64,000 nt of DNA from Thermolongibacillus altinsuensis (GCF_004341205.1 NZ_SLUL01000002.1:124001-188000), one strand, 5' to 3'; positions 52,369 through 62,248 are shown, counted from the first letter of the stretch. Notes: generated from the sequence alone by a model not told the origin. Numbers and translations: made by a program.

Positions 52369-53439
52369 TTGAAAGTCAATCGTTTTCCGGAAAATCCATT
52401 AATCACCCCGAGCGATGTGAAGCCGTTTCATCATGATCATGAAGTGATTGGGGTTTTTAACGCGGGCGTCGCCCAATACAATGGTGAGATTTTATTATTG
52501 CTTCGTGTTGCTGAACGTCCCATTAGTGAAGATCCGAATATCGTCAAAACGTCTGTGATTGATTTTTCAAGCGGAGAAGGAAAACTGAAAGTGGTTGAAT
52601 TGCGTAAAGATGACTCGAGATTTGATTTTTCCGATCCGCGTGTCATTTTTTACAACGACCCTGATCGCAGAGTCGCTTATCTCACGTCCTTATCTTATAT
52701 TCGTATTGCTCGCAGTAAAGATGGCTGCAACTTTACCATTGATGAGAAACCTTTCATTTATCCGGAAACGGAACGTGAGGCATGGGGTGTTGAGGATCCG
52801 CGCGTTACTCAGATCGATGATACTTATTATATTCAATATAGTGCGGTGTCGCCCGAAGGAATTGGCGTAGGGCTTGCATCGACAAAAGATTTCGTGACTT
52901 ATGAACGCCACGGATTGATTTTTCATCCGGAAAATAAAGACGTGGCTATTTTCCCTGAAAAAATTAATGGAAAATACTATGCGTTGCATCGCCCAGTGCC
53001 AAAAGGAATTGGCAGGCCGGAAATTTGGATTGCAGAGTCGGATAATCTTCTTTATTGGGGAAATCATCGACACTTGTTAGGCCTTCGTGAAGAAGGTTGG
53101 GAAAACGGTCGTATTGGCGGAGGGGCCGTTCCATTTAAGACAGATAAAGGCTGGTTAGAAATTTATCATGCTGCTGATAAAAATGATCGCTATTGTTTAG
53201 GAGCTGTTCTTCTTGATCTCAATGATCCGACTAAAATTCTGGCCAAAACGGAAGAGCCTATTTTAGAACCTGAGGCAGATTATGAAAAAAATGGATTCTT
53301 CGGTCATGTAGTCTTTACTTGTGGTTTAGTTGTAGAAGGGGATATCGTTAGAATCTACTATGGCGCAGCTGATGAATCCATTGCCGGCGCCGAACTGAGT
53401 TTGCAGGAAATCATGTCAAAATTAAAGTATTGCCAATAA
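52369..53439 (+). CDS. GH130-family mannoside phosphorylase or mannosidase
   Basis: 356 residues, five-bladed beta-propeller of family GH130. Signature WGVEDPRVT with the catalytic Asp at 143; NAGVAQYNGEILLLLRVAE near the N-terminus; FPEKINGKYYALHRPVP; GGGAVPFKTDKGWLEIYHA. GH130 enzymes phosphorolyse beta-1,4- or beta-1,2-mannosides to mannose-1-phosphate, or hydrolyse beta-1,2-mannosides; which subfamily cannot be fixed by eye. No signal peptide, so intracellular. The start is TTG 52369 after GGAGGGGA. First gene under the divergent control region. Confidence 0.9.
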   Translation: MKVNRFPENPLITPSDVKPFHHDHEVIGVFNAGVAQYNGEILLLLRVAERPISEDPNIVKTSVIDFSSGEGKLKVVELRKDDSRFDFSDPRVIFYNDPDRRVAYLTSLSYIRIARSKDGCNFTIDEKPFIYPETEREAWGVEDPRVTQIDDTYYIQYSAVSPEGIGVGLASTKDFVTYERHGLIFHPENKDVAIFPEKINGKYYALHRPVPKGIGRPEIWIAESDNLLYWGNHRHLLGLREEGWENGRIGGGAVPFKTDKGWLEIYHAADKNDRYCLGAVLLDLNDPTKILAKTEEPILEPEADYEKNGFFGHVVFTCGLVVEGDIVRIYYGAADESIAGAELSLQEIMSKLKYCQ

Positions 53440-53566
53440 CGTATTCCGATTGTAAATGATTACTTCTGGCTTATCTAAGCGTCGATAAAAAATTTCTTTT
53501 AAGAGACCGTCTATGAAATATAACGACATAAGGTTCTTGTTCTTTACAATGCGGGGGGAGTGAATC

Positions 53567-56074
53567 TTGTTAATCAATAAAAATTGGAAAATACAATATT
53601 TTGATGTAGGGCAGGTAAGTGATTTAACGATCGCAGATCCAAACTATATTGATCATTTTTGGATGTCAGCAAAGGTGCCAGGAGACGTACATTCGATTTT
53701 ACTGGAAAAGAATTTGATTGATGATCCCTTTTTTGGCCATAACGATTTGAAATCGAAATGGGTGGAAGAAAAGGTTTGGTGGTATCGAACGGAATTTAAA
53801 TTTGAAAAAAACAACCTAGATAAAGATGAACGTCTAGAGTTGATTTTTGAGGGATTGGATACCTTTGCGACTGTTTATTTAAATGGAGTGGAGTTAGGGT
53901 CTACTGAAAATATGTTCATTCCTCATACTTTTGATGTGACTAGAGAAATAGTGGACGGAAGAAATGTCTTGGCTGTAAAATTTAATCCGGTTTCCTATCA
54001 GTTGAAGGACAAAGAGAAGAATTATTGGGCTGGATTTGGAAAAGACCGCATATGGGCGCGTAAGGCTCAATATCACTTTGGTTGGGACTGGGGACCGCAA
54101 ATTCTAACTGTAGGCATTTGGAAAGATGTGCGTTTAGAAAAAAGAAAAATTGCCAAGATCGAAAGCGTTTACACAAGAACGCTTGACATTCAAGATTGTC
54201 GGGCTCTTGTTCAAATCGATATTTGCACAAAAAACTTTATTAAGGGAAAAAATTTATATGCAGAAGTTGCGCTAAAAGATCAAGAACAACAATTTTTCGA
54301 AACCGTAAATATTGATCAAGATCGAGCGACGATCACTTTGAACGTCGACAATCCAAACCTTTGGTGGACACATGATTTAGGAGAACCAAATCTTTATCAG
54401 TTATGTGTCGTTTTAAAATGTGAAGGTGAAATTCTTGATACTTATCAAGCAGAAGTTGGAATTCGTACGATTGAACTAATGACAAGAGATTGCGAAGGGA
54501 ATCCGCGGTTCACCTTTGTTTTAAATGGTGTAGAGATGTTTGCAAAAGGGGCGAACTGGATTCCGGTTGACAGCTTTTTAGGATCCGCGCCAGAATCACG
54601 CTACCGTCATCTTATTCAACTTGCGAAAGAAGCGAATATGAATATGCTGCGCGTATGGGGCGGAGGAATTTATGAAAAAGACATTTTCTATCAAGAATGC
54701 AATCGCCAAGGAATTTTAGTTTGGCAGGACTTTATGTTTTCCTGTGCGTTATATCCAGATTACAACCGCAATTATATGGAAAACGTCCGTAAAGAAGTGA
54801 TTTCGGTTATTAAACGGCTGCGGAATCATCCTTCCATCGCGTTATGGTGTGGAAATAATGAAAACGATTGGTTGTATGAAGTGGAGTATGCTGCTGGAAA
54901 CATTCATACTCCTTTTTATGGGGAGAAAATATATCATGAGTTAATTCCTGAATTATTAGAAGAGCTAGATCCTTCAAGGGTTTACTGGCCGAGTTCACCA
55001 TATGGCGGAAATGATCACAACTCGGAAGAGGAAGGTGACCGTCATAATTGGCAAGTTTGGCACGGGAATGTGGAACCTCGAAAATTCGGTCAGAATTTAG
55101 GGCAGAACCTCAGTATTGAAGGGGTTTCGTTTAGAAATTATAAAAAGGATCGCACACGGTTTTGCAGCGAGTTTGGCATCCATGCATCTGCCAATCGTTA
55201 TACGCTGGAAAAAAATCTTCCTGAGGGAACTTTTTATTGGGGCAGCGATGAATTGGCCTATCGCAATAAAGATTATCATCATATAAAAGGAATTTTGTTG
55301 ATGGAAGGATATACCGGCATTCCGAAAAATATTGAGGAATACATGAATTATTCAATGCTCACGCAGGCTGAAGGGTTAAAGTATGGAATGGAACATTATC
55401 GCCGTAATAAACCGGAAACAAGCGGAGCTTTAATCTGGCAATTGAATGATTGCTGGCCTGGTACGAGCTGGTCGATGATTGATTATTACTTATTGCCAAA
55501 AGCTTCATATTATTATAGTAAAAAATTTAATGCTCCTCTTTTATATACGCTTGAACATGACCCTGGTGATGATTTACATCTATGGGTTGTGAATGACCGA
55601 TTAGAAGATCATGAAGATGTACTGGTGTTCGAAGTGTTTCATTTTAATGGTGAGTTAGTGTATTCCAAAGAATTTTTTATCAATGTGAAGGGGAATGCTT
55701 CGATTCATATTGCTTCATTAACAGAAGCTGAGATTTTACGAGGGCAACCTGCTGAACAAGTTGTTGTCCGTTTAAAATCGTTGAATAAAAAAGTAGAAGA
55801 AAACTATTATTATTTGAGAAATCACAAGGATCTTCAGCTGCCGAAAGCCAAGTTGCAAGTAAAAGTGATGCCAGAAAAACAGGAAGTGGAAATTCGTACG
55901 GATTGTTTTGCCCGCTTTGTCAAACTGGAACTTCCTGCGGAAAAAATTATTTTTTCTGATAATTTCTTTGACTTGCTTCCTTCGGAGCGAAAGATCATCA
56001 AAATTAGACATTTAGACGGCAAAGCCATTTCTTTCGACGGTTTAAGCGTATCGGCCATCAATGGCGGCGCTTGA
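53567..56074 (+). CDS. GH2 beta-mannosidase
   Basis: 835 residues, GH2 layout: sugar-binding jelly roll (about 1-190), immunoglobulin-like domain (about 195-305), TIM barrel (about 306-640) and C-terminal beta domains. Acid/base Glu432 in WCGNNEN and nucleophile Glu535 in RFCSEFGIHA; ANWIPVDSF and MLRVWGGGIYE are typical of beta-mannosidases. No signal peptide, so it acts on imported oligosaccharides and releases mannose. The start is TTG 53567 after GGGGGGAG. It lies 127 bp from GH130 with no terminator, so probably co-transcribed. Confidence 0.94.
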   Translation: MLINKNWKIQYFDVGQVSDLTIADPNYIDHFWMSAKVPGDVHSILLEKNLIDDPFFGHNDLKSKWVEEKVWWYRTEFKFEKNNLDKDERLELIFEGLDTFATVYLNGVELGSTENMFIPHTFDVTREIVDGRNVLAVKFNPVSYQLKDKEKNYWAGFGKDRIWARKAQYHFGWDWGPQILTVGIWKDVRLEKRKIAKIESVYTRTLDIQDCRALVQIDICTKNFIKGKNLYAEVALKDQEQQFFETVNIDQDRATITLNVDNPNLWWTHDLGEPNLYQLCVVLKCEGEILDTYQAEVGIRTIELMTRDCEGNPRFTFVLNGVEMFAKGANWIPVDSFLGSAPESRYRHLIQLAKEANMNMLRVWGGGIYEKDIFYQECNRQGILVWQDFMFSCALYPDYNRNYMENVRKEVISVIKRLRNHPSIALWCGNNENDWLYEVEYAAGNIHTPFYGEKIYHELIPELLEELDPSRVYWPSSPYGGNDHNSEEEGDRHNWQVWHGNVEPRKFGQNLGQNLSIEGVSFRNYKKDRTRFCSEFGIHASANRYTLEKNLPEGTFYWGSDELAYRNKDYHHIKGILLMEGYTGIPKNIEEYMNYSMLTQAEGLKYGMEHYRRNKPETSGALIWQLNDCWPGTSWSMIDYYLLPKASYYYSKKFNAPLLYTLEHDPGDDLHLWVVNDRLEDHEDVLVFEVFHFNGELVYSKEFFINVKGNASIHIASLTEAEILRGQPAEQVVVRLKSLNKKVEENYYYLRNHKDLQLPKAKLQVKVMPEKQEVEIRTDCFARFVKLELPAEKIIFSDNFFDLLPSERKIIKIRHLDGKAISFDGLSVSAINGGA

Positions 56075-56119
56075 TCTGATGGCTTTTTCTCCAAGATGAA
56101 AAGCATGAGGTGGAAAGTG

Positions 56120-57130
56120 ATGAAAGCAGCGGTTTTTTTAAGAAAAGGGAAAATGGAAATACAAGAAAGAGAAATCCCAACTCCAGCTTCTGGAGAAGTT
56201 TTAGTGAAAGTGAAAGCGTGCGGCATTTGTGGAACAGACCAACACATTTTTCATGGGCATCCAGGTTCAACAGATGTGGTAACTCCTATTGTATTGGGGC
56301 ATGAATTATCAGGTGAGGTAGTTTCAATTGGAGATGGAGTTCAAACTTTAAAGTTGGGAGACCGTGTGACGATTGATCCTAACATTTATTGCAGAACTTG
56401 TGAGTATTGCCGGCAAGGTCGTCAACACTTATGTGACAATCTTGAGGCAATTGGGGTCACTCGTGATGGCGGAATGGCTGAATATGTTACAGTTCCGGCT
56501 GAAAACTGCTATGTATTGCCTGATTCTTTATCTTATGAAGAAGGCGCAATGGTAGAGCCGTTAGGTTGCGTTATCCATGGGATTGAGCAAATAAAAATAT
56601 GGCCAGGTGCCTCCGTTTGTATTATTGGCGGAGGATTTATTGGTCAAATCATGCTTCAGATGGTTAAGATGTATGGGGCATCTCCGGTTCTAGTAAGTGA
56701 ACCAGATGAAAGCAAACATCAGACATTGCTTGATTTTCAAGCTGACTTCGTGATTAACCCGCTTAAGAAAGATCTGAAACAAACGATTGCAGGCGGCGTT
56801 GATATTGTAATTGAATGTGTTGGCCGTCAAGAGACAATGGAGCAAGCGGTTGCGTTAGCTAAGAAAGGCGGGCAAATTTTGTTCTTTGGTGTGTCTTCTC
56901 CGCATGACAAGATTCAAGTATCACCTTATGAAGTGTTTTCTAAAGAACTGACGATTCGCGGCTCGTTTATCAATCCTAACACCCATCCAATGGCCATTTC
57001 TTTGATTGAAAAAGGAAAAGTGAGAATACAACCTTTGATTAGTCATTACTTTAATTTGCAAGAAATTCCGGATATTATGCCGAAATATAGAGAAATGAAA
57101 GTAACAAAAGGGATATTGAGGTTTGAATAA
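56120..57130 (+). CDS. Zinc-dependent medium-chain dehydrogenase
   Basis: 336 residues. Catalytic zinc ligands Cys37 and His61-Glu62 (ACGICGTD, GHE); structural zinc cysteines 91, 94, 97 and 105 (CRTCEYCRQGRQHLC); Rossmann loop IIGGGFIG. It resembles polyol (sorbitol/xylitol) and threonine dehydrogenases; context suggests a sugar or polyol substrate, unproved. TGAGGTGGA supports ATG 56120. It starts 45 bp after the GH2 gene. Confidence 0.9.
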   Translation: MKAAVFLRKGKMEIQEREIPTPASGEVLVKVKACGICGTDQHIFHGHPGSTDVVTPIVLGHELSGEVVSIGDGVQTLKLGDRVTIDPNIYCRTCEYCRQGRQHLCDNLEAIGVTRDGGMAEYVTVPAENCYVLPDSLSYEEGAMVEPLGCVIHGIEQIKIWPGASVCIIGGGFIGQIMLQMVKMYGASPVLVSEPDESKHQTLLDFQADFVINPLKKDLKQTIAGGVDIVIECVGRQETMEQAVALAKKGGQILFFGVSSPHDKIQVSPYEVFSKELTIRGSFINPNTHPMAISLIEKGKVRIQPLISHYFNLQEIPDIMPKYREMKVTKGILRFE

Positions 57131-57252
57131 AAATATATTTATGACACAAACTCGAGGAGGGGCCATTACTTTTGGGACATCCCTTTTTATTTTGTTTATA
57201 AAAATCAACATAGTCAGATTAATAATATTACTGAAAGATTACTGTGATGATT

Positions 57253-57264
57253 TGTAACGTTACA
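57253..57264. promoter_or_regulatory. LacI-type operator, second perfect copy
   Basis: TGTAACGTTACA, identical to 52231-52242. It implies a second regulated transcription start between the dehydrogenase and DUF1861 genes. Confidence 0.7.
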
Positions 57265-57349
57265 TTAAAACTTTAACCATGGTAACAGTAGTTGATTGAT
57301 CATTTGGAGAATATGATTCTTAAACCTCATATATATGATAAGCTTAATT

Positions 57350-57531
57350 TTCCGACATAAACAAGCTTTTCTGCCACTTCTCCGAACGAAAACGCCATCA
57401 GACAAATGAATTTGTCTGTCATGCGTTTTACGTTCGGAATCGGCATGCTTCTAGCATGCCGGGGCGGCAAGAAAAATCTTGCCGCCTATGGCAGAAAAGC
57501 GGTCTTCTATTCATGATGAGATATGTCGGAA
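57350..57531. repeat. Cloverleaf-like inverted-repeat element, full copy
   Basis: Nested perfect stems: TTCCGACATA (57350-57359) / TATGTCGGAA (57522-57531) and a 12-bp stem 57365-57376 / 57489-57500. Inside are three hairpins: 57382-57395 with 57423-57437 (14 bp, one bulge) capped by CAGACAAA/TTTGTCTG; CGGCATGC/GCATGCCG (57441-57461); GGCGGCAAG/CTTGCCGCC (57463-57486). The 3' part from 57431 to about 57556 recurs at 58751. It could be a MITE-like or REP-like element or a structured RNA. Confidence 0.85.
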
Positions 57532-57657
57532 ACTCAACTTGAATCTATATAGAAGCAAAAAATGACAAAAATTCATAAATACAGTGTAGAATATAGTTGA
57601 CTAAATAATTTTGTAATGTAAAAATTAATTTTGTAATCTAATTTGTAATTTAATTAT

Positions 57658-57735
57658 TACTCTATCGATAAAGATTATGGAACGATGGCTGAATTCGAAG
57701 AGTTTATTAGAGAGGCGCATCGAAGAGATATCTGA
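57658..57735 (+). pseudogene. GH13 glycosidase remnant
   Basis: Reads YSIDKDYGTMAEFEEFIREAHRRDI then TGA. This matches the segment before conserved region I of GH13 enzymes (the DYGT..DF..F..EAH.RGI pattern of oligo-glucosidases and trehalose synthase). No start and no continuation; only about 25 codons survive. Confidence 0.7.
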
Positions 57736-57800
57736 ATATTATAGAACGCATCATATTATCATACGAAGCATTGATGGTAGGAATTTAGGAGGATCATTTT

Positions 57801-58742
57801 ATGCAGCTAAAGAAAACGGATGTTAAAACATGCGCAACGCTGCTAAAAGAATTTCAAAACGCTCCGCAACCTTTTAATCCACAAAAATTGATTTTCAAGG
57901 GAGTAGGAGATCGAGACGTTTATAATATTTCAGCGCCGTTTGAAGATGAGGGAGAACTTGTGATTGCTGGCCGGGTGGAACCTCGAGATAGCGAACATTC
58001 AGAAGTATACTTTTTTGTGAATCGCAATGGAGCATGGATACCAAAGCAAGGGGCGCCGGTATTTCAATTACAAGATCCTTTTTTCACGAAAATCGGCGGC
58101 GAATTAATTTTTGGAGGAGTACAAACGTTTCCTCACCCAACAGTTGAAGGAACTCCGTGGTGGAGAACCGTTTTTTACCGAGGGAAGAATATTGCTGATT
58201 TAAAAGAATTTGCAAAAGGCCCAGAAGGCATGAAAGATTTAAGACTGATTGAGCTTCAAGATGGCTCGATCGGTGTGATTACAAGGCCGCAAGGTGAAAA
58301 AGGGGGACGCGGTAAAATCGGTTTTACACGAATTCCGTCACTCGATCATTTCAATCTTCAGGCCATTCAAGAGGCTCCGCTTTTAGAAGGACAATTTATT
58401 GATGAGGAATGGGGCGGAGCGAACGAACCGCATTTACTTTCTAATGGGCTCATTGGCATTCTCGGACATATTGCTTGTTTTGATGAAGAGGGAAATCGCC
58501 ATTATTATCCGATGGTATTTGTCTTGAACCCTGATACAGGAGAATTTTCAGATATCGAGCTGATTGCGACAAGATCTCATTTCTTAAAAGGTGCTTCTAA
58601 GCGTCCGGATCTTGCCGATGTTGTCTTTAGCGGCGGTTTGATTCGTAAAGGAGACGGAACTGCTGATTTATATGCAGGCGTTAGTGACGCAGAGGCACAA
58701 AAAATTACAATTGTTGACCCATTTATCAAATACGAAAAATAG
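57801..58742 (+). CDS. DUF1861 family protein (beta-propeller, glycoside-related)
   Basis: 313 residues. Fits DUF1861, a five-bladed propeller family related to GH43/GH130-type folds: NISAPFEDEGELVIAGRVEPRDSEHSEVYFF near the start, and GGANEPHLLSNGLIGILGHIACFDEEGNRHYYPMVF. No signal peptide. Acidic residues in EPRDSE and WGGANEPH could be catalytic, by analogy only. ATG 57801 with TAGGAGG. Flanked on both sides by copies of the structured repeat; downstream of the second operator. Probably a mannoside-active enzyme, but this is inference. Confidence 0.82.
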   Translation: MQLKKTDVKTCATLLKEFQNAPQPFNPQKLIFKGVGDRDVYNISAPFEDEGELVIAGRVEPRDSEHSEVYFFVNRNGAWIPKQGAPVFQLQDPFFTKIGGELIFGGVQTFPHPTVEGTPWWRTVFYRGKNIADLKEFAKGPEGMKDLRLIELQDGSIGVITRPQGEKGGRGKIGFTRIPSLDHFNLQAIQEAPLLEGQFIDEEWGGANEPHLLSNGLIGILGHIACFDEEGNRHYYPMVFVLNPDTGEFSDIELIATRSHFLKGASKRPDLADVVFSGGLIRKGDGTADLYAGVSDAEAQKITIVDPFIKYEK

Positions 58743-58750
58743 TGAATTAT

Positions 58751-58876
58751 CGTTCGGGATCGGCATGCTTCTAGCATGCCGAGGCGGCAAGAAAAACCTT
58801 GCCGCCTATGACAGAAAAGCGGTCTTTTATTCATGATGAGATATTTCGGAAACTCAATTTGATTGTATATAGAAGG
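58751..58876. repeat. Structured repeat, truncated copy
   Basis: Aligned at a constant offset of 1320 to 57431-57556, with few differences. It keeps the GCATGC and GGCGGCAAG hairpins, the AGAAAAGC right arm and the TCGGAAACTCAA end, but lacks the left arms. It begins 9 bases after the DUF1861 stop codon; the GGCGGCAAG hairpin could act as a weak terminator there. Confidence 0.85.
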
Positions 58877-59017
58877 TTTTTTGGTAATGTTGTATTTTCT
58901 TGCGGGGCGATTGTGGAAGGCGATATATAATTATAATTGGTATAATATAAGTAATATAGAAAAATAAGTAATAATATAGAAAAATATAATTAGGATCCAC
59001 TGGGGGGGAAGGAAACG

Positions 59018-59965
59018 ATGAAACAGCCAATTTTTTTACGCCCTGTTTTTCAAGAACGAATCTGGGGCGGAACGAAATTGCGGGATTTGTATGGATATGA
59101 CATTCCTTCCGAACAAACCGGTGAGTGTTGGGCGATTTCCGCTCATCCAAACGGGCAAAGTGTTGTTCGTTCTGGAAAATTTGAAGGAATGACGTTAGGA
59201 CAGTTGTGGGATGAGCATCGTGAACTATTCGGTCACTATGACAGCGACCGTTTTCCGTTATTAACGAAGATTTTAGATGCGAATGATGATTTATCGGTTC
59301 AAGTGCATCCAGATGATGAATATGCTCGTACATATGAAAATGGTGAATTAGGAAAGACGGAATGTTGGTATGTGATTGATTGCGAAGAAGGCGCGGAAAT
59401 TATTCTGGGGCATAACGCTCGTACAAAAGAAGAACTGGTTGAAATGATTGAAAAAGGTCAGTGGGACAAGCTGTTGCGTCGCGTGAAAGTGAAACCGGGA
59501 GACTTCTTTTATGTCCCAAGCGGTACGATTCATGCGTTATGTTCCGGATTGTTAATCTTAGAGACACAACAAAGTTCTGACACAACATATCGAGTCTATG
59601 ACTACGATCGTCGCGATAAAAACGGCAATTTACGCGAATTGCATTTAGACAAAGCGATTGACGTTACAACTGTACCGCATGTGCAGACGCAAGTCGAGCC
59701 AACCGTTGTAAAAACAGCGGGGGCGACGATTACGACATTTGTTGAAAGCGAGTATTTCACCGTTTATAAATGGGATGTACATGAGCATCTTGAATTAGAA
59801 CAAGATCAACCGTTTATGCTTGTGAGCGTGATTGACGGAGAAGGAACGATTATAACGGAAGAAGGAGAATGGAAGATTCGTAAGGGAGACCATTTGATTC
59901 TTCCTTATCAACTTGGAACGTTTCAAGTTAAAGGAACTGCGCAAATGATTGTGTCACATCCATAA
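59018..59965 (+). CDS. manA: Mannose-6-phosphate isomerase, class I
   Basis: 315-residue zinc cupin that interconverts mannose-6-phosphate and fructose-6-phosphate. Metal site residues in [11 protein letters not shown] (Gln, His), GKTECWY (Glu) and GTIHAL (His); substrate-side Arg in [16 protein letters not shown] 59018 after GGGGGGAAGGAA. It completes the mannose route into glycolysis for the upstream glycosidases and precedes the phosphohexomutase by 22 nt. The upstream 58920-59010 stretch is very AT-rich with TATAAT words and repeated AAGTAATA; a promoter is likely there. Confidence 0.95.
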   Translation: MKQPIFLRPVFQERIWGGTKLRDLYGYDIPSEQTGECWAISAHPNGQSVVRSGKFEGMTLGQLWDEHRELFGHYDSDRFPLLTKILDANDDLSVQVHPDDEYARTYENGELGKTECWYVIDCEEGAEIILGHNARTKEELVEMIEKGQWDKLLRRVKVKPGDFFYVPSGTIHALCSGLLILETQQSSDTTYRVYDYDRRDKNGNLRELHLDKAIDVTTVPHVQTQVEPTVVKTAGATITTFVESEYFTVYKWDVHEHLELEQDQPFMLVSVIDGEGTIITEEGEWKIRKGDHLILPYQLGTFQVKGTAQMIVSHP

Positions 59966-59987
59966 TAAGCCAACAGGAGGGGATCGA

Positions 59988-61739
59988 ATGATGACATGGA
60001 AAGCAACAGTAGAAAAATGGCTTTCGTATCCACAGTTAGATGCAGAGTTAAAACAACAATTACTCGCGATGCAAAATAATGAAAAAGCGCTTGAAGATAG
60101 CTTTTATAAAAATTTAGAGTTTGGTACAGGCGGAATGCGCGGGGAGATTGGCCCTGGAACGAACCGAATGAACATTTATACAATCCGGAAAGCATCTGAA
60201 GGGCTGGCTCGTTACATTGTCGAACAAGGCGAAGAAGCAAAAGCGCGCGGTGTCGTGATTGCCTACGATTCCCGTCATAAGTCGCCTGAGTTTGCGTTAG
60301 AAGCGGCAAAAACAGTAGGTAAGCATGGCATTAAGGTGTATTTATTTAAAGAACTTCGTCCAACGCCGGAGTTGTCGTTTGCGGTTCGTCATTTAGGAGC
60401 ATTTGCCGGTGTGGTCATTACTGCGAGCCATAATCCGCCAGAGTATAACGGGTTTAAAGTATATGGGCAAGACGGCGGACAAATCCCGCCTGCGATGGCA
60501 GATACGCTGATTCAATATGTCAATGCGGTTGAGGATGAGTTGGCAGTGGAAGTAGCAGAAGAACAAGAGCTGCTTGAAAAAGGGTTATTGACGTATATCG
60601 GCGAAGAGATTGATGAGGCGTATATTGAACAATTAAAAACAATCCAATTAAATCGAGAGCTTGTTGCGAAAATGGCGAAAGAGCTAAAAATCGTTTTTTC
60701 TCCGTTGCACGGAACAGCAAATAAGCTCGTTCGTAAGGGTTTACAAGCATTTGGGTTTGAGAATGTGACTGTCGTAAAAGAACAAGAACAGCCGGATCCA
60801 AACTTTTCAACGGTGGCGTCGCCAAATCCGGAAGAGCACGCCGCATTTGAGTTGGCCATTCGATACGGCAAAGAAATTGATGCCGACATTTTAATGGCAA
60901 CCGATCCTGATGCGGATCGTCTTGGGGTAGCGGTGAAAAATGCAGATGGCGAATATGTCGTGTTGACCGGCAATCAAATGGGCGCATTGATGCTAGAATA
61001 TTTGTTGTCGCAAAAACAAGCAAAAGGCATTTTGCCGAAAAACGGCGTCGTTTTGAAAACGATCGTGACATCCGAAATCGGCCGCGCGATTGCGGAACAT
61101 TACGGTTTGCCGACGATTGATACGTTAACCGGATTTAAGTTTATCGGCGAAAAGATCAATGAATTTGAACAAACGAAACAATACACGTTCCAATTTGGTT
61201 ATGAAGAAAGCTACGGTTATTTAATCGGCGACTTTGTCCGCGATAAAGATGCGGTGCAATCAGCCATTTTTGCGGCAGAAGTTGCGGCATATTATAAGTC
61301 CAAAGGAAAAACGTTGTATGAAGGGTTATTAGAGATTTTTGAGAAATACGGTTACTACAAAGAATCATTGCGTTCGTTGACGTTAAAAGGAAAAGACGGT
61401 GCCGAGCAAATCGCAAACATTCTAGCGACATTCCGCAAAGAGCCGCCTAAAGAGGTTGCCGGCGTGAAAGTTGTCGCGATTGAAGACTATTTGATCGGTA
61501 AACGCACCATTGTCGCGACAGGGGAAGAGTCAACGATTAACTTGCCGCGCTCAAACGTGTTGAAGTATCATCTTGCGAATGGCGCATGGTTCTGCTTGCG
61601 TCCATCAGGAACAGAGCCAAAAGCGAAATTTTACTTTGGCGTGAAAGGAACATCATTAGAAGAAAGCGAAACATTCCTTACACAGTTGGAAAATACGGTA
61701 ATGGAGTTAGTGAACAACATTGTTTATCAATATCATTAA
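59988..61739 (+). CDS. Phosphoglucomutase/phosphomannomutase
   Basis: 583 residues, alpha-D-phosphohexomutase family (PgcA-like). Phosphoserine Ser147 in VVITASHNP; metal loop [10 protein letters not shown] (Asp306, 308, 310); sugar loop GYEESYGYL; phosphate loop [13 protein letters not shown]. It would convert mannose-1-phosphate (from GH130 phosphorolysis) to mannose-6-phosphate, and glucose-1-phosphate likewise. AGGAGGGG sets ATG 59988. In operon with manA; terminator at 61794. Confidence 0.94.
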   Translation: MMTWKATVEKWLSYPQLDAELKQQLLAMQNNEKALEDSFYKNLEFGTGGMRGEIGPGTNRMNIYTIRKASEGLARYIVEQGEEAKARGVVIAYDSRHKSPEFALEAAKTVGKHGIKVYLFKELRPTPELSFAVRHLGAFAGVVITASHNPPEYNGFKVYGQDGGQIPPAMADTLIQYVNAVEDELAVEVAEEQELLEKGLLTYIGEEIDEAYIEQLKTIQLNRELVAKMAKELKIVFSPLHGTANKLVRKGLQAFGFENVTVVKEQEQPDPNFSTVASPNPEEHAAFELAIRYGKEIDADILMATDPDADRLGVAVKNADGEYVVLTGNQMGALMLEYLLSQKQAKGILPKNGVVLKTIVTSEIGRAIAEHYGLPTIDTLTGFKFIGEKINEFEQTKQYTFQFGYEESYGYLIGDFVRDKDAVQSAIFAAEVAAYYKSKGKTLYEGLLEIFEKYGYYKESLRSLTLKGKDGAEQIANILATFRKEPPKEVAGVKVVAIEDYLIGKRTIVATGEESTINLPRSNVLKYHLANGAWFCLRPSGTEPKAKFYFGVKGTSLEESETFLTQLENTVMELVNNIVYQYH

Positions 61740-62248
61740 TTGCGCTGTTTCGTTTTCGGACTGTCTATGCTAAAGAAGCGATCGCAAAAAGATTAGCCAC
61801 CTCATTCATTCGTGAGGTGGCTAGTTTTTTGTTTAGATTAATCTCCTTAAGGGGAACTAATCACCAGTGGTATATGTATTCCTCGAAAGTAAAAAAGACA
61901 TTTATTGAGCTTTATTATGCCTGTCATAATACTAGGGAGTTATTGTATTGTGAATATCAATCATCACCCTAATTCGTCGTTGTATCACGGTATGATCGGT
62001 TTATATGCTGACATCATTGCCAAGCAGGGAATAAAGATATACCCCAGAAGCGATTTTTTTGATTTTTAGACATGATTCGACAAATTTTGTTTTGGATATT
62101 ATGTAAAATATCGTTAATAAGAACAATGATTGGAATTTTATATCTCCGGAGCTATGTTGTTTTTTTATTATTTCTGCAGCTGTTTTTTAATTTTCTAATA
62201 GATCAAGAATGTTTTTATCGTTGGGATTGTAGGGGGAGAAGGAGTTCT
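61740..62248. other. Intergenic region before the AAA ATPase gene
   Basis: 509 bases. Contains the mutase terminator (61794-61831) and then about 415 bp of AT-rich sequence. A coding frame is open through the last 180 bases but has no family features and no ribosome site before 62249. AT-rich -10-like words occur near 62095-62125, none assigned. Confidence 0.6.
61794..61831 (+). terminator. Terminator after manA-mutase operon
   Basis: TAGCCACCTCA (61794-61804) / TGAGGTGGCTA (61813-61823), perfect 11 bp, then T6. Confidence 0.93.

Larger units (their letters stand above)
57131..57800. other. 670-bp intergenic region with operator, structured element and GH13 remnant
   Basis: In order: a GGGACATCCC T-rich possible terminator (about 57170-57190), a perfect TGTAACGTTACA operator (57253-57264), the cloverleaf-like element (57350-57531), an AT-rich stretch with repeated TTTGTAAT words (57608-57652), a GH13 coding remnant (57658-57735) and the ribosome site of the DUF1861 gene. 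Confidence 0.8.

Noticed and set aside
61586-61972. Open frame across the mutase end
   Set aside because: Overlaps the mutase coding end and the strong terminator; composition not coding-like.
62072-62248. Longer N-terminus of the AAA ATPase
   Set aside because: Hydrophobic, non-conserved extension without a ribosome site; ATG 62249 has a strong one.
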